Source: Tupaia tana
Lineage: Eukaryota > Chordata > Mammalia > Scandentia > Tupaiidae
Reading direction: 5' to 3'
DNA: 64,000 bases
Assembly: GCA_026018925.1 (NCBI GenBank)
Contig: JAKSZU010000012.1
Coordinates: 29,625,814 to 29,689,813, forward strand
In this document: piece after piece, positions 42,222-52,925 of the stretch
Layout of the letters: every line of letters begins with the position of its first letter
Numbering within the stretch: the first letter of the stretch is position 1
Program-made: the position numbers and the translations under genes
Notes under the pieces: model-generated
The model's database searches: none
The model's input: only the letters and a program-made list of their open reading frames with translations
What the model was told of the DNA's origin: nothing

Positions 42222-42310
42222 CTTTTTTAAAAAGAATTATTTTATTTTAACTTTATCTATCTATCTATCTATCTATCTTATTCACTTACTTATTTAAATT
42301 TGACTGGAGA

Positions 42311-42357
<47 letters not shown>

Positions 42358-42440
42358 AAGAAAGCAAGTCACAAGGTCTGGGACTTGAACCGCGGTTGGG
42401 AGTCCAGCACCCTTAACCACTACACCACCTGCTGGTCCCT
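42222..42440 (-). mobile_element. Short tRNA-derived SINE with (ATCT)n and (GA)n
   Basis: Tail carries about seven CTAT/ATCT units (42252-42280); (GA)n at 42313-42353; head at right CCACCTGCTGGTCCC. Confidence 0.9.
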
Positions 42441-42450
42441 CAATAGCTTA

Positions 42451-42822
42451 TTTAAAAAAAAAAAACAAAACAATAATTTTATTTAACTTTATTTATTGTT
42501 AATATTTGTTTTAATTTGACCAAAGACAGAAAGAGCCACAGAGAGAGAGAGAGAGAGGGAGAGAGGGAGGGAGGGAGAGAGGGAGAGGGAGAGAGAGAGA
42601 GAGGGAGAGGGAGAGGGAGAGGGAGAGGGAGAGAGGGAGAGAGGGAGAGAGGGAAAGAGGGAGAGGGAGAGAGGGAGAGGGAGAGGGAGAGAGGGAGAGA
42701 GGGAGAGAGGGAGAGAGAGAGAATGTGTGTGTGTGTGAAAGCAAGCTACCAGGTCTGAGACTCAAACAGTTGTCAACCATGTGGGAGTTTTGTCTTTAAC
42801 CGTCATGCCACCCTGCGGCCCT
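42451..42822 (-). mobile_element. Short SINE with large (GA)n/(GGGAGA)n expansion
   Basis: The normal CT stretch of this family has become about 180 bp of GA/GGGAGA repeats (42540-42722). Head GCCACCCTGCGGCCC at right. Target CAATAGCTT duplicated. Confidence 0.9.
42540..42722. repeat. (GA)n/(GGGAGA)n compound microsatellite
   Basis: Mixed GAGAGAGG, GGGAGAGG and AGAGAGAG units, likely highly polymorphic. Confidence 0.97.
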
Positions 42823-42884
42823 ACAATAGCTTTTAAGGTAAATATTTTTTCTTTTTCTAATCACAGTACTTCTAATCTTTTTTT

Positions 42885-43570
42885 TAATCTAAGTTTTAAA
42901 AACTTTAAAGTATAAAAACATATACAGATAAATACAACTCCATGAATAGATATGATTAGATAAAGCATAACACTGAAGCAGTTTGGAAGCCCTCTCCTTC
43001 ATCTCCCCTCCCCCTGCCCCTGACTCCCCATGTGCCCCCTCTCCTAGTCACTACGCTACCCAACCCCTGGAGGTTAACAACAGCCCTGACTTATTTTTTC
43101 AATTACAGAGTATGTATGTATGAAACAGAGAAAGAGAGAGAGAAAAGGACCCTTAACAGGGTCTTCTTGTGCTGTGGTCCCCTCTCCCCAGCCCTCTAGC
43201 TCCCCAAGATCCTGGTTACCCATGCCCGTGCCCAGGTTGTTTCAAGCCGACCTTGGGATCTGACCCCGGGATAGGCTACATGGCTTCCAGCCTTGCAGGG
43301 CACTTGCATTAGTACTGCGTCACGGTGGCTGAGACAACCTTGACTTCTTATGGCATTGATTAGTTTTGTCTATTTTGAACTTTAAATGTAGACACACAGC
43401 GAGTACTCTTCTACATGTGGCTTGTCACCTGAATGTTAGGTTTGTGAGATTCATCCATGTTTCTGTACAGAGTAAGAGTTCACACACTCCCACTGCTGTA
43501 TGTGTGTGCGTATACATTTACCCATTTCCGCTATGTTTTGGAAATGTCTGATTTGTCTTGCACGTAAAAC
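42885..43570 (+). mobile_element. L1 3' region, split by an old SINE
   Basis: AAAACATATACAGATAAATACAAC, then after the SINE TGAACTTTAAATGTAGACACACAG, GAGATTCATCCATGTTTCTG. Pattern of old L1. Confidence 0.72.
43108..43340 (-). mobile_element. Old tRNA-derived SINE
   Basis: GAGTATGTATGTATGAAACAGAG, CCCTTAACAGGGTCTTCTTGTGCTGTGGTCC, GGTTGTTTCAAGCCGACCTTGGG; reversed head ends ACTGCGTCACGGTGGC. Confidence 0.7.
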
Positions 43571-43639
43571 ATGAAGCTTATCCTGTTCTTCCTCTACATC
43601 ATTATGGCTTCCTACCGGAAGATGAAGTTCAATTTCTTC

Positions 43640-44070
43640 TTACATTATCAGCTCCTGCCTCCTAGTCCTGCCTTCTGAACTGCCTGCAATGTACTGCGGA
43701 GTGAAGTATGCTTCTTCATACTCTCTTCGAACATACTGTTCCCTCTGCCTTTCTCCCTCATCTGCCCGGTAAACTCGTGTCCTTCATGACTGAGTCCTTC
43801 AAGACTGAGCGCCAACACCATCTCCTGTATATGTTCTCTGGTTCTCTCCAGAGACTTAAAAGGCCTTTTCCTTCTGATTCCAGAGCACCTTCTAGAATAG
43901 CTCTCATTAACACCAGACAGCAATTCTTTGTTAAAATGGCTAATTTCCTCACTGAACTATGATTTCCTTCAGGGCAAAGACCATGCCTGGATTATCTTTA
44001 TTTCCCTGGTGCCTAGGGCAGGCTGTGACAGGAAAGATGCTCAGTGCTTGATAAATGAAAGAAAAGAATT
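43640..44070 (-). repeat. L2, reverse orientation
   Basis: CTGCCCGGTAAACTCGTGTCC, CAAGACTGAGCGCCAACACCATC, TTCCTTCAGGGCAAAGACCATGCCTGG, GATGCTCAGTGCTTGATAAATG: reversed L2 3' region, fairly complete. Confidence 0.82.
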
Positions 44071-44880
44071 GCTTAGGGGTATGCAAGAGTTGAAGCTGGA
44101 AGGTGTCCTTGGGAAGAACAACCCTACTATCTCTATTCTGTGGAAGAGGAGGAAGGATTTGCCTGAAGGACAAAGGATCTGTTGGCCACAGAGTGGAACC
44201 TCTGATTCTCAGCCCAGGGCTCATTCCCCTCTCACATTGCTGGTGAGAATCAGAGTTTAACAGTCAACAGAGAACAGTCCAAGGCAAGGCTGATTGTCTC
44301 CATATCTGGTGGTGCAGTCAGACGGACAGACAGTGAAGGGACATTTCAGGACCTGACAGCCAGCTACCAGGCTGCTAAGGGAGGCTGCCAGCACTGGCAA
44401 GGCTCTCTGCCTCAGGAGAGAATGCAGAAGTAAAGAACTGTCTGATGAGGGCTGGTTAACACTGACAACTGAGCCCTGCGCTTGGAGGGAGGGCCAAGGA
44501 GGAGCCAAGAAAGTAGGTGGAGAGAGGCTGTGGGAGGCCCAGGAAAAGGGGATTAGGTTTCATAAAGCACAAGTGTTTCTGAGGTGACAGCACTGGTGGT
44601 TGAAAAGGAAGTGGCACTGTGACTATAAGGAGAAAGAAGACAGCTAGAAAGAGGTGGCTCTAAATATGTGGAGCTGTAAGAAGTCAGAAACATTAGGACG
44701 TGACAGTGCGCAGGGTAGGAAGCAAAGATACTGAATCTCCCAAGTGAAGACTTACAACAGCTTTGGAGATATACCGGTATGTCCAGAAAACGTAGAAAAT
44801 GGGGGCAGAGCTGCAAAGGAAATGAAGATATAAGGATATCGTTCTTGCTCTCAATCTACCTTGGTCAGAAAGTGAGACCA
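44071..44880. other. Intronic sequence without identified features
   Basis: Possibly old repeat at 44090-44230 and 44570-44720; nothing firm. Confidence 0.45.
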
Positions 44881-44883
44881 GAG

Positions 44884-45124
44884 CGCTAGCTGGTGGTACG
44901 TGGTTAAGGTGCTGGATCCCACGTGGCTGATTGCATGGTTCAAGTTCTGGATCTGGTGGCTTGAAAAACACACTAGGTACATGTGCTTGCATGCCCAAAA
45001 GCCCGAGAGGAGAATGGAGGAGAAGGGACTGCTGTGTGGCCATCTCTCCTGGTGAGACTTTCACACTTTCCTTCTCTCTCTCTCTGGTGAGTGCACATGC
45101 AACATACAAAACTTAAAAAAAAAA
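44884..45124 (+). mobile_element. Diverged long-type SINE, A-tail followed by poly(G)
   Basis: GCGCTAGCTGGTGGTACGTGG head, GCTTGAAAAACACACTAGG, GAATGGAGGAGAAGGG, end CATACAAAACTTAAAAAAAAAAA followed directly by about ten G. Confidence 0.85.
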
Positions 45125-45424
45125 AGGGGGGGGGGGACTGGACCCAAATTCCAGGGAATAAAGGCAGAAAGAGTAAAGGCACTGTGGTAGGAGCCCTGAG
45201 TCAACAAGACAGTGTAGCTGGAATATTAGGGCAGTCATAAAAGAGGGTCAGATTAGGGCAATTCTAAAAGCAGCCGAGACAGGATGTTAGAATGCTACTT
45301 CCTTCAAACAAGCGAGCACAGAGTGTTCTTGAAGTTAACAACAATGCATAACCATACACAACGTGCTACTGGCAGAACCTGCACCTGTCCTAGTCCTGCC
45401 TAAGCCTTAGGAGGGAGCCAGCAT

Positions 45425-45520
45425 CATGCCCATTTCTAGGTGGAACCTGAGTGGACTGTGACTCGCCCAGGATCATGTGTTGTTGAGGGGCAGGGCTGGC
45501 ATTCAGATCCTGACTCGAGA
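45425..45520 (+). repeat. MIR fragment
   Basis: ATGCCCATTTCTAGGTGG, GACTCGCCCAGGATCATGTG, GGCATTCAGATCCTGACTC. Confidence 0.6.
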
Positions 45521-46235
45521 GCTCCTATCGTTCTCTGCAGCCTTCTCAAATGCGGTGTCTCCTTTGAACCACATACAGAAAATTACTTGAGTAATGATTT
45601 TCTCAATTCTCTCAAGAGTGATAGGTGCCCTTGATCATTCCAGAGGCTCGGGAGAGAAGCTGACTGCTGTGTACAGTGGATGCCTTAGAGCATTAGGACT
45701 CAATGCCCTCGAGGAAACCTAGCCCAAAAAGGCTGCCACGGTTAGAGACAGGCTGTAGGAAGCAGGTCTGCTGGGGGGATCACGTGCTGAGATGAAATAG
45801 TTGCAACAGCACCTTCACAGTCCTGGGAATACCGGAATGAGTCAGCTCTGGGGACATGAGGTACCAGGCTCCAAACATCCTGCCCAGTTACTCTTCTTTC
45901 CAGTGGTGCTGCTCCCCTACCCACCTTTCCGAACTTCTAGTCAAGTGTGAAGCTGGGCTTTGCTGCTCACAAGCCATCAGCACAGGCAGAAGCAGCACCT
46001 TCAAAGACGACAAACTCAGAGGGGCCTGTGTACTTACTTACTTGTCTGTGGAGGCTTGGGGTAGGTGACCAGTACTAGTTAATCCAGATGATCTCTGTCT
46101 GGTAAAACTCCCATTACTCTTCCTGATAAAGCTTAAGTACCCTCTACTCTAGAAAGGTTTTTACAACTGAATTCACCTCCCTGCCTACAAGGAGAAAGCA
46201 TTTTGTCCTCTACGTCCCCAGAACCCTGTCTAGCC
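45521..46235. other. Intronic sequence without identified features
   Basis: Unique-looking; no gene or clear repeat. Confidence 0.45.
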
Positions 46236-46239
46236 ATTG

Positions 46240-46720
46240 CCAAGGCCATGACTCTGCTGTCATGGCTGGCTTCTATATCTGTATCCTCCAAAAGTTTGAG
46301 AGTCTCAGGGTCAGGGACAATCTGCCTGGTCTCAGAGATGGCAAGTGGACCTGCCCAGTCACACAGCAGGCTTAGATTTAAACCCAGGTCTGTCTGACTC
46401 CAAAATCTGTGTTTTTCTCATTTTCTTATTTTAAAATTTGCTATAGGTTGTGTATGTCCACAGAAGAGAGATAAAGAAAGAGAGAGATAGAAAGAAGGAA
46501 AATGAGAAGCACCCCTGGGGCAGATGGTCTTGCTGCAATCCCTCCTCCGTTCTTCTCTCAGGATTTTGGGCATGTACATGTGTCCGGTGTGTTTTCCAAG
46601 CCACTAGACCTGGGACTTGAACTATATAATCAGCCATGTGGTATCCAGCCACCCTAACTCTATGCCACCAGCTGGCACGAAAACCTGTGTTCCTTTCACT
46701 GTGTTACCCAGTCTCCTGAA
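46240..46720 (+). repeat. MIR split by a SINE
   Basis: GTCACACAGCAGGCTTAGATTTAAACCCAGG, CTGTCTGACTCCAAAATCTGTG, then after the SINE AACCTGTGTTCCTTTCACTGTG. Confidence 0.75.
46416..46678 (-). mobile_element. Long-type SINE, older copy
   Basis: ATTTGCTATAGGTTGTGTATG to TATGCCACCAGCTGGCAC. Flanks AAAATCTGTGTT / AAAACCTGTGTT. Confidence 0.85.
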
Positions 46721-46974
46721 GATGAAGGGACCTTGAGAAGTCTGTGCTAAGCACCTGTCTAACACTAGAAATGCAGGGGAGGAAGTATCAGAGTAGACCA
46801 GACCATCAGCAAAGGCTTCCCAAAAGGAGGCCTTGGAGAACTGAGCATTCAGATGAGAAGAAAGGAAACGGGTAGGCATTTTAGGCAAGGTGGGAATGCT
46901 GTAGCAGAGACAGAATGGGGAGGGCTTCAGTAGGAGCGCAGGTTCCATGTTGGGAAGAAATGGGATTACAGCCG
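46721..46974. other. Old LINE-like repeat fragment
   Basis: GCAAAGGCTTCCCAAAAGGAGGCC, TTTTAGGCAAGGTGGGAATGCTG resemble the 39225 repeat. Confidence 0.45.
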
Positions 46975-47215
46975 CCTTTATACAGGTAATGATGACAACG
47001 GAGCATCCACCATGTGCCTGCCAGGGGCTTTTACAGACCACAACCCTAATCCTCAGGCTACCCCTGTGAAGTAAGTGTTTTATTTTACATCTAAGAAAGC
47101 TTATACAGTTAAGGTAACATGTCCAAGGCACACCGCTAGTAGATGGGAGAACTGGGATTCTAACCGGGGTTGACTTGCCTCTAAAGCTTGAGGTGCCCTT
47201 TCCGTTACTCCCTGC
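46975..47215 (+). repeat. MIR
   Basis: CCACCATGTGCCTGCCAGGGGC, CTGTGAAGTAAGTGTTTTATTTTACATC, ACACCGCTAGTAGATGGG, GATTCTAACC in MIR order. Confidence 0.85.
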
Positions 47216-48545
47216 TGCCTCCTAATGGACCAGAGAGCTTCCCACATTATCAGCCTCATCCTGCTACCCAAGTCTCCTTCCAGCTCACAGGTGGATTTCT
47301 GGGCACAGAGCCAGGGCAGCTGCCCCCTCTAGCTCTACCCCTCTAACATTTGGGGACTCTAAATCCCTTTGGACTAAGCAATGTCAAAGAAAAGACTCTG
47401 TGGACCTTGTGAGCATGGCTGGTCTTGGATCTCGCAGAGAACCTCCCTGAATTGCTTTGGCAGAGCTGCTGGCAAGGACAGGCAGCCGAGGTCAAAAGAC
47501 TTTGGAAATGTTACTGGCCACAGCCCCTAGGACAAGAGAATAGGATCCTGCCTCTCGGTTGGCTGGTCACACACACACACACAGGCAGACCAAGGGAGGG
47601 GTGGGGGAAGGGAGGTCAGAAGCTGGCAGGCCTACAGGCCCCGGGTGGCAGGAACTTGTTCAGGTCTGGGAAGAAGACATAACAGGGTTAATGGTTTTGG
47701 CCCTTGAGGCGTGGAGACTAGGGGAGAGGGTATAAATGACGCTGTCTAAAAAGGCAGGTGGGAGAAATGTAAAGGTGGGGCTGAGGGCATCTGTTCCAAG
47801 TCAACAGGCAGGAACCATGGCCCGGAATGGTTCAAAGAGCCAGCCTGGCCTGCGGGGTGGGAGTGAAGGGAGCTTCAAAAAAGGCCTTCACCTCTTTATT
47901 TCAAAGGTGTTCGATCGGAAGGCTATGGAGAGGGGCTCTGTATAGAGTGAATTCTGTATCTGTTTGGAGGATGAGGGGAAGCGAAGAATGTAAGCTACTA
48001 GACAATAGCTGGGAGTATTGATTGGTTGTAAGGCATGGCAGAGAATGCTCCAGTTCTTTGCTACAAATGTCTTGCCAGAGAGCTTTCCAAAGGACAAAGC
48101 AAGAAGCACCCCACTTGCGAATCCCTCCAAAGGGCTTTCTTAGCCTGTTTTCTAAGTCTCTGCTTCTAAGAGCAGTGAGTGCTTGCTCTAAAAACATGAG
48201 TCATCTCAGGCACTGTCGCCACATCCACCAAGTCCTCTCTTCAGTGTACATGCCCTAGACCAAGAGACGTTTTGACTGCTCTGGGGAAGCCCCTTGTAGG
48301 CTGGGGTATAGGCCTGGCCTGAGTTTTAAGCCAGTGCTTTGGCGATGGCAGGATGGGGTTCCTAGGAAATCTCTCCAGCTTATCACATCACTAGGGCTAT
48401 AAGGTGACCTGGGATGTTAGACCTGGGGAGGCAAGGGCTCTGGGATGGTAACAACTTTCTCTGAGGATTCGTTTTGAGAAAATGATTGAGTGGTAGATGA
48501 CGAATGGCAGAAGTTAAAGAGAACATCACAGCTCACTGAAAACAT
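47216..48545. other. Intronic sequence without identified features
   Basis: A (CA)6 run at 47571-47582. The rest is unique-looking with no exon borders or coding similarity. Confidence 0.45.
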
Positions 48546-48550
48546 GTTTC

Positions 48551-48828
48551 CAGGCCGGCCGTGTGGCACAGTGATTAGGTGCTTTGCCTAGGGGAAGATG
48601 GATGGATCCCACATGGCCAAGCAGGGTTCAATTCATGGTCCCTCTGGCTTCCTAGCAGGCTCATACAGGCATGCTCAGGATCTCAACAGGACAGAGAATT
48701 GGAGGAACAGGGATTGCAGCCTGACCAGGTCACAGTAGGGGGTGCTTGCTCTTTTTCTTTTTCCCTCTTGTGGATACATGTGCTCTCTGTCATGAATTTA
48801 CAGAAAAAGTTAAAAAGAAAAAAAAAGG
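48551..48828 (+). mobile_element. Old tRNA-derived SINE, tail followed by poly(G)
   Basis: CAGGCCGGCCGTGTGGCACAG head, GGTTCAATTCATGG, AGTAGGGGGTGCTTGCTC, tail AAAAAGAAAAAAAAA then about ten G. Confidence 0.75.
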
Positions 48829-48843
48829 GGGGGGGAGGAGGAA

Positions 48844-49092
48844 GGGGTAGCCTGTAACACAATGGTTAAAAGCAGCGTGGATTGGGAACCAAATCCCATA
48901 CAGTTGACTGCAGTTCGAATCCCAGTTCCAGCAGCTAGAAAAACACACTGGGTGCATGTGCATGTGTGTCCCAAATGCTGAGAAATGGAAGGGAAGGGAT
49001 CACAGCATGACCACACACCACTGGGAGGTGCTTTCTTTCTCTTTCTCTGGTGAGGGCACATGTCCTCGGGAAATGTGGAGAAAAAAAAAATG
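48844..49092 (+). mobile_element. Old tRNA-derived SINE
   Basis: GGGGTAGCCTGTAACACAATGG head, GCAGTTCGAATCCCAG, AAAAACACACTGGG, GGTGAGGGCACATGTCC and A-tail. Confidence 0.8.
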
Positions 49093-49594
49093 CTTCAATC
49101 AGTCAGAGCTGAAGTAAAGTGGAAAAGATACCTAGGGAAGAAGTGGGGTCCCTTCGGTCTCTGACAGAAGCTAAGGGAATGTCAGCTGGCTGCTGGAGAG
49201 GCTTCTGCTGGGAGGGAGGCAGGCACGCCTCACTGGGGCCCGGGGCCTGTGAGGACCCTTCCAGCTCTCAGGTTCTATGAAGAATGGCCCTCCCAAGGGG
49301 ACTCTGGAGTCCAGCCAAGAAAGGTCTTTGGCTTTCAAGAAGTGGCAGGATGGGCACGAATAGGCAGTTATATGCCACACGCTCACTCAGGGGCCTGGGC
49401 CCCACACATGCTGGCGAGACATTTCTCTCTCTATCCCAGGGACAGGCTGAAGGGGGATAAGGTGAAGTGGGAGGGAAAGTGATTACTTAGGAGGTGTCAG
49501 GAACCTAACTTCATACCAGACCTGGACAGGACCAGCCCAGCCTGAGTCTGGGAACAGCCCACATTGTCCTTGAAATGAAACTAGTATTCTTCAA
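49093..49594. other. Intronic sequence without identified features
   Basis: Nothing recognised. Confidence 0.45.
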
Positions 49595-49850
49595 AGGGAC
49601 AGTCATCATTCAACAAGTATTTACTGAGTGCTTACCATTTGCCAAGTACTATGCTAGGTGCTAGGGACATAGTTCTTGCCTTCAGAGAACTCATGGTAAA
49701 GTTAGGGACTTCTCCTGAAGTCCTTCTCTTCTACTGAACAAATGACAATGGCTTTAGATTGTGACGAGTGCAATGTTAGAAAAGGATAGTGGGCCATGAC
49801 CCAGATGAAATGGGGCCTAACTGAGATTGGGGAAGGAGTGGTATGAAGAG
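49595..49850 (+). repeat. Old LINE-like repeat fragment
   Basis: CATTCAACAAGTATTTACTGAGTGC, CAAGTACTATGCTAGGTGCTAGGGACATAG, CAGAGAACTCATGG: start of the repeat seen at 39225. Confidence 0.75.
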
Positions 49851-50163
49851 CCTCTCCGTTTTCTGCTAGCCCTGTTCTGGATGTCACAGAGAAGAGAGGG
49901 TGCTTTCGGGGAGAGTGCTAATCAAGAACACTCTCCCAGCAGGTGCAAACAGGAAGGCACAAGGCATCACATAGGTAGGCAAAGAGCACACAGCAGCCAT
50001 AGGAGGGCCAGTTGCATCCGCACACTGCCACTCTCAGAAAGCACAGCTACCTGAGGCAGATCTAGCTCTGGAGGGGAATGGGCTCTGGGGTAGTGTGGCA
50101 TTTCAAGGGTGGGGAGACTGCCAACACTCTGTCCCCTGCCACCCCTGCCCATCACGCTCTCAC

Positions 50164-50292
50164 CTCCATCAAGCAGCTCCTTGACGGTGCGGTAGTCATC
50201 AGCAAGGACAGCATAATGCAGGGCAGTGCAGCCCTTGAAGCTTGCACGGTTGTTCAGCCGGTTGTTGAAGTCATCTTCTCGGGTGACTAGGA
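50164..50292 (-). CDS. CLPB: CLPB exon, third ankyrin repeat
   Basis: Internal coding exon of CLPB (SKD3), an ATP-driven protein disaggregase of the mitochondrial intermembrane space with N-terminal ankyrin repeats and a C-terminal AAA+ domain. Read on the minus strand, the exon gives V-L-V-T-R-E-D-D-F then the ankyrin core [13 protein letters not shown] and ends KELLDG. This matches human CLPB from memory except for a conservative I-to-V near the start (about residues 246-288 of the 707-residue form). The acceptor is a pyrimidine-rich tract ending CCCCTAG; the donor is GAG|GTGAGAG. The length is 129 bp; it starts after the first base of a codon and ends one base into a Gly codon, so both junctions are phase 1. 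That Gly is completed by the GA that opens the exon at 13025. The reading frame is open and I see no decay. Identification is near certain; the exact borders rest on splice consensus. Confidence 0.97.
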
Positions 50293-50499
50293 CTAGGGGA
50301 CAGCAATACAAACCCAACTGTTAGTAACAGAGGCATGAGCCACCAATCTCGCCTGCTTTTTCTTGCCATTTTAGTTTACTCATCCACTTATTCACTTAAA
50401 ATGGCACTTACTGTGTACCTGGCCATCTGTACTGGGTAAGAGGAGATGAGACAGTAGCAGGTCAATGCCAAAAAATTTACTGCCATCTATTCTATATTA

Positions 50500-50803
50500 G
50501 CATTCATTGTGGGGACATGATCTGATGAGAAAGGCCAACAGCAGACAGATGCTTGTACTATTGTTTGAGATAAATGCTGCTAGGTAGGAGGTATATTAGG
50601 ATGATATAGAAAGACAGAGGGAAACTTAGCTTAACTAGGACTTGAAGGGAGAATTCCAGAAGATGGGAATCTTGATGGATGAAGAGGAGTTATCCGGGTG
50701 AAGAAAGAAGGTGAGGGTAGGACAGGAAACAGAGGCTGTTTTCAGTAGAAGAGGAACACACTTTTCTGCTTAGAAGATGTTTACAAGCTAGCAAGGGAAT
50801 AAT
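50500..50803 (+). repeat. Old LINE-like repeat fragment
   Basis: GGACTTGAAGGGAGAATTCCAG and GAGGTTCATAT-like phrases, consistent with the same repeat. Weak. Confidence 0.4.
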
Positions 50804-51054
50804 TTCGTTTTTTTATTTATTTATTTTTTGCTAGAGGGTGTGTGTGATCACCAGAGAGAGGGGAAGAAAACACTCCCCATGGAGGATGGTCACACGGCAA
50901 TCCCATCTCCTCCATTTCTCCCTCCTTTCAGAATTTTGGGCACGTACACATATGAGCCTCATGGATTTTTTCAAGCCACCAAGGTCCAGGACTCAAACTG
51001 CACAGTGAGCCATGTGGGATCCAACCACCCTAACTGCCACGCCACTGGCTAGCT
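50804..51054 (-). mobile_element. Old tRNA-derived SINE
   Basis: TTTGCTAGAGGGTGTGTGTG, CCATGGAGGATGGTCACACGGC, TTTTTTCAAGCCACC and reversed head ACGCCACTGGCTAGC. Confidence 0.8.
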
Positions 51055-51305
51055 CAAGTATTTTTAGTTTTTAAGGAACATTTTAAATTTACAAAAGCAG
51101 TTTAAGACCACAGAAAAATACAAAGAAAAGGGACCAAAATCTTACCAATTTGGGAAATTACATTTAATATTTTGGTATATGTCCTTAACGTGTCATTCAT
51201 ACCAATCTATCTTACAAAATTCAAATTTACTGTATATGCAATTTTGTAATCTGCTTTTTTACTTTGAATAAGCACTTGTAAACATTTTTTGCAAAGTAAG
51301 AAGGA
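51055..51305 (+). repeat. Old AT-rich LINE-like fragment
   Basis: ACAAAAGCAGTTTAAGACCACAG, TTACATTTAATATTTTGG, ATTTTGTAATCTGCTTTTTTAC; probably old L1-derived. Confidence 0.45.
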
Positions 51306-51316
51306 AAAGCATTTTG

Positions 51317-51512
51317 GGGGTCCAGCAGGTGGTGTGGTGGTTAAGGCACTGAACAGTCTCAACCATGGTTGAGAATCTGGTTTGAATCCCAGACCTGGTG
51401 GCTTGCTTTCTCACTTTCCCTCTCCCTGTCCCTCTCTCTATCTCTCTCTGGTCAAATAAAAAAAATGAATGAATATTAAATAAATGATTCTTTAAAAAAA
51501 AAAAGAAGAAGA
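51317..51512 (+). mobile_element. Short tRNA-derived SINE
   Basis: GGGGTCCAGCAGGTGGTGTGG head. Perfect duplication AAAAGCATTTTG at 51305-51316 and 51513-51524. Confidence 0.93.
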
Positions 51513-51524
51513 AAAAGCATTTTG

Positions 51525-52003
51525 TGTGGTCAAAGAACCAAAGCCCTCCCAGGCTCACTCAAGTGCTAATATTCATGATTCTCCAGATTAACATAAATTA
51601 ATCTAAAACCAGTTTATCATCTTTACAAGACATTCTGGGTTGGGCGACCACACACATCCCTGTGCAATCCAAAGTCAGTCCTAGTTTATGCCTGTTGTCT
51701 GGACTGTCCCAGTTTGGATAACCAACTGAAAGGTTACCCCACCGCTGGAGCCTTCCCTTGGGAAATGAGACTCCACAGAGTAATACCCTGATCAGGTGAT
51801 AGGGTTTCTTTCTGCTGCGTCTATGTTCTCTCGTGGGCTGAGTTTGTTGGAAGTAGATTTTGGGTCCCGCCTACCTCTCTCCTTCTTCTCCCCTAGTGTG
51901 TGGCACATGATCTGCAAAGGGCAGGCTCCTCGTACCTCTTACTCGATAAGGGGGTATATTCAGTGAAGAAGTGACCTTGCCTAGGTTGTTAAAAGCACCA
52001 TAT
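51525..52003. other. Intronic sequence without identified features
   Basis: Nothing recognised. Confidence 0.45.
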
Positions 52004-52265
52004 AGGTCCAGCTGCAGTGGCACAAATGGGAAGGCAATGCTGTGTGATGGCTGAGGCCACGTGGGGATGCCCAGGTTTGCTTCCGAGCCCAACCTGAACA
52101 GGCCAGGTGTGTGGGGGTGTGTGCTTGTGGTCCTAGCTAGTGGGGAGGCTAGAGCAGGGAGGTCTCAATGTGCAAAGACCCTGTCAGAAATATCTTTCTC
52201 TTTCATTCCTGTTTTCATGCTCCTACACCCCCCTGCAAAAAACTAAAACACCCACACACACCAAA
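52004..52265 (+). mobile_element. tRNA/7SL composite SINE
   Basis: tRNA-like head GGTCCAGCTGCAGTGGCAC and GGTTTGCTTCCGAGCCC, followed by 7SL-like GGCCAGGTGTGTGGGGGTGTG, CTTGTGGTCCTAGCTAG, GGGAGGCTAGAGCAGGGAGG, AAAGACCCTGTCAG. CA-rich tail. Confidence 0.78.
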
Positions 52266-52394
52266 CAATTCCTAAACCATTCTTTTGCAAGGGGTCCTTG
52301 AATGGAGTCTGCATTTCCCCTTCGCAATATTGAACATCCTATTTAAAGTTAGTCATGCCTCTTCCTAATACTAATACATTTCACTGATTAACCT

Positions 52395-52600
52395 TCTACT
52401 CTATGTTTGGCATGATCACTTCACACAATCATCTTTTTAAGTTTCCATAACTACCTAGCATAGCAGGTATTATTCTCCCCATTTTATAGATGAAGAAACT
52501 GAAGCTCAGGGGATCACAGAGCTGAGTGGTTAAATGAGGCTTAGAACCCAGGTCTAATCTGAGTTCTCATCCTTCTTTCCATCATATGTGCTATCACGTT
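52395..52600 (+). repeat. MIR
   Basis: AGGTATTATTCTCCCCATTTTATAGATGAAGAAACTGAAGC, GATCACAGAGCTGAGTGG, AACCCAGGTCTAATCTG. Confidence 0.9.
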
Positions 52601-52753
52601 CATTTTGCAAATAAGGAAATCAGGGCTCAAATAAAAAAACAGAGGCCAGATGTTCTGATCACAGACTTGGCTCTTACTCCTCCTCTTTTCCTGCTCAGGT
52701 GCAGGTGCAAGCATACTCCCAGAGAAACTTGCTCATAATAATAATAAAACATG

Positions 52754-52925
52754 GTGGGACCAGGAGGTGGCGTGGTGGTTGAGGTGCTGGACTCCCATAT
52801 GGTGCACCCCAGTTCAAGTACTGGACCTAGTGGCTTGCTTTCTCATTTTTTTTTTTCCCTCTCTCTCTCTGGTAAAATTAAAATAATAATGATGATGATA
52901 ATAAATACAAATGAAATAATTCTTT
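52754..52925 (+). mobile_element. Short tRNA-derived SINE
   Basis: TGGGACCAGGAGGTGGCGTGG head, CAGTTCAAGTACTGG, T11 run, CTCTCTGGTAAAATTAAAATAATAATG tail. AATAATAAAA flanks. Confidence 0.9.

Larger units (their letters stand above)
13026..50163 (-). other. CLPB: CLPB intron between ankyrin-repeat exons 3 and 4
   Basis: This intron of about 37.1 kb is bounded by the donor GTGAGAG at 50163-50157 and the acceptor at 13027-13026. It contains the nested POU5F1/RPL38 pseudogenes, the VNTR retroelement and most of the SINEs listed here. No open frame within it has coding character apart from repeat-derived ones. Confidence 0.93.

Noticed and set aside
42511..42780. Frames of REREGERE / LSLSPSLP repeats
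   Set aside because: Translation of a GA microsatellite in a SINE.
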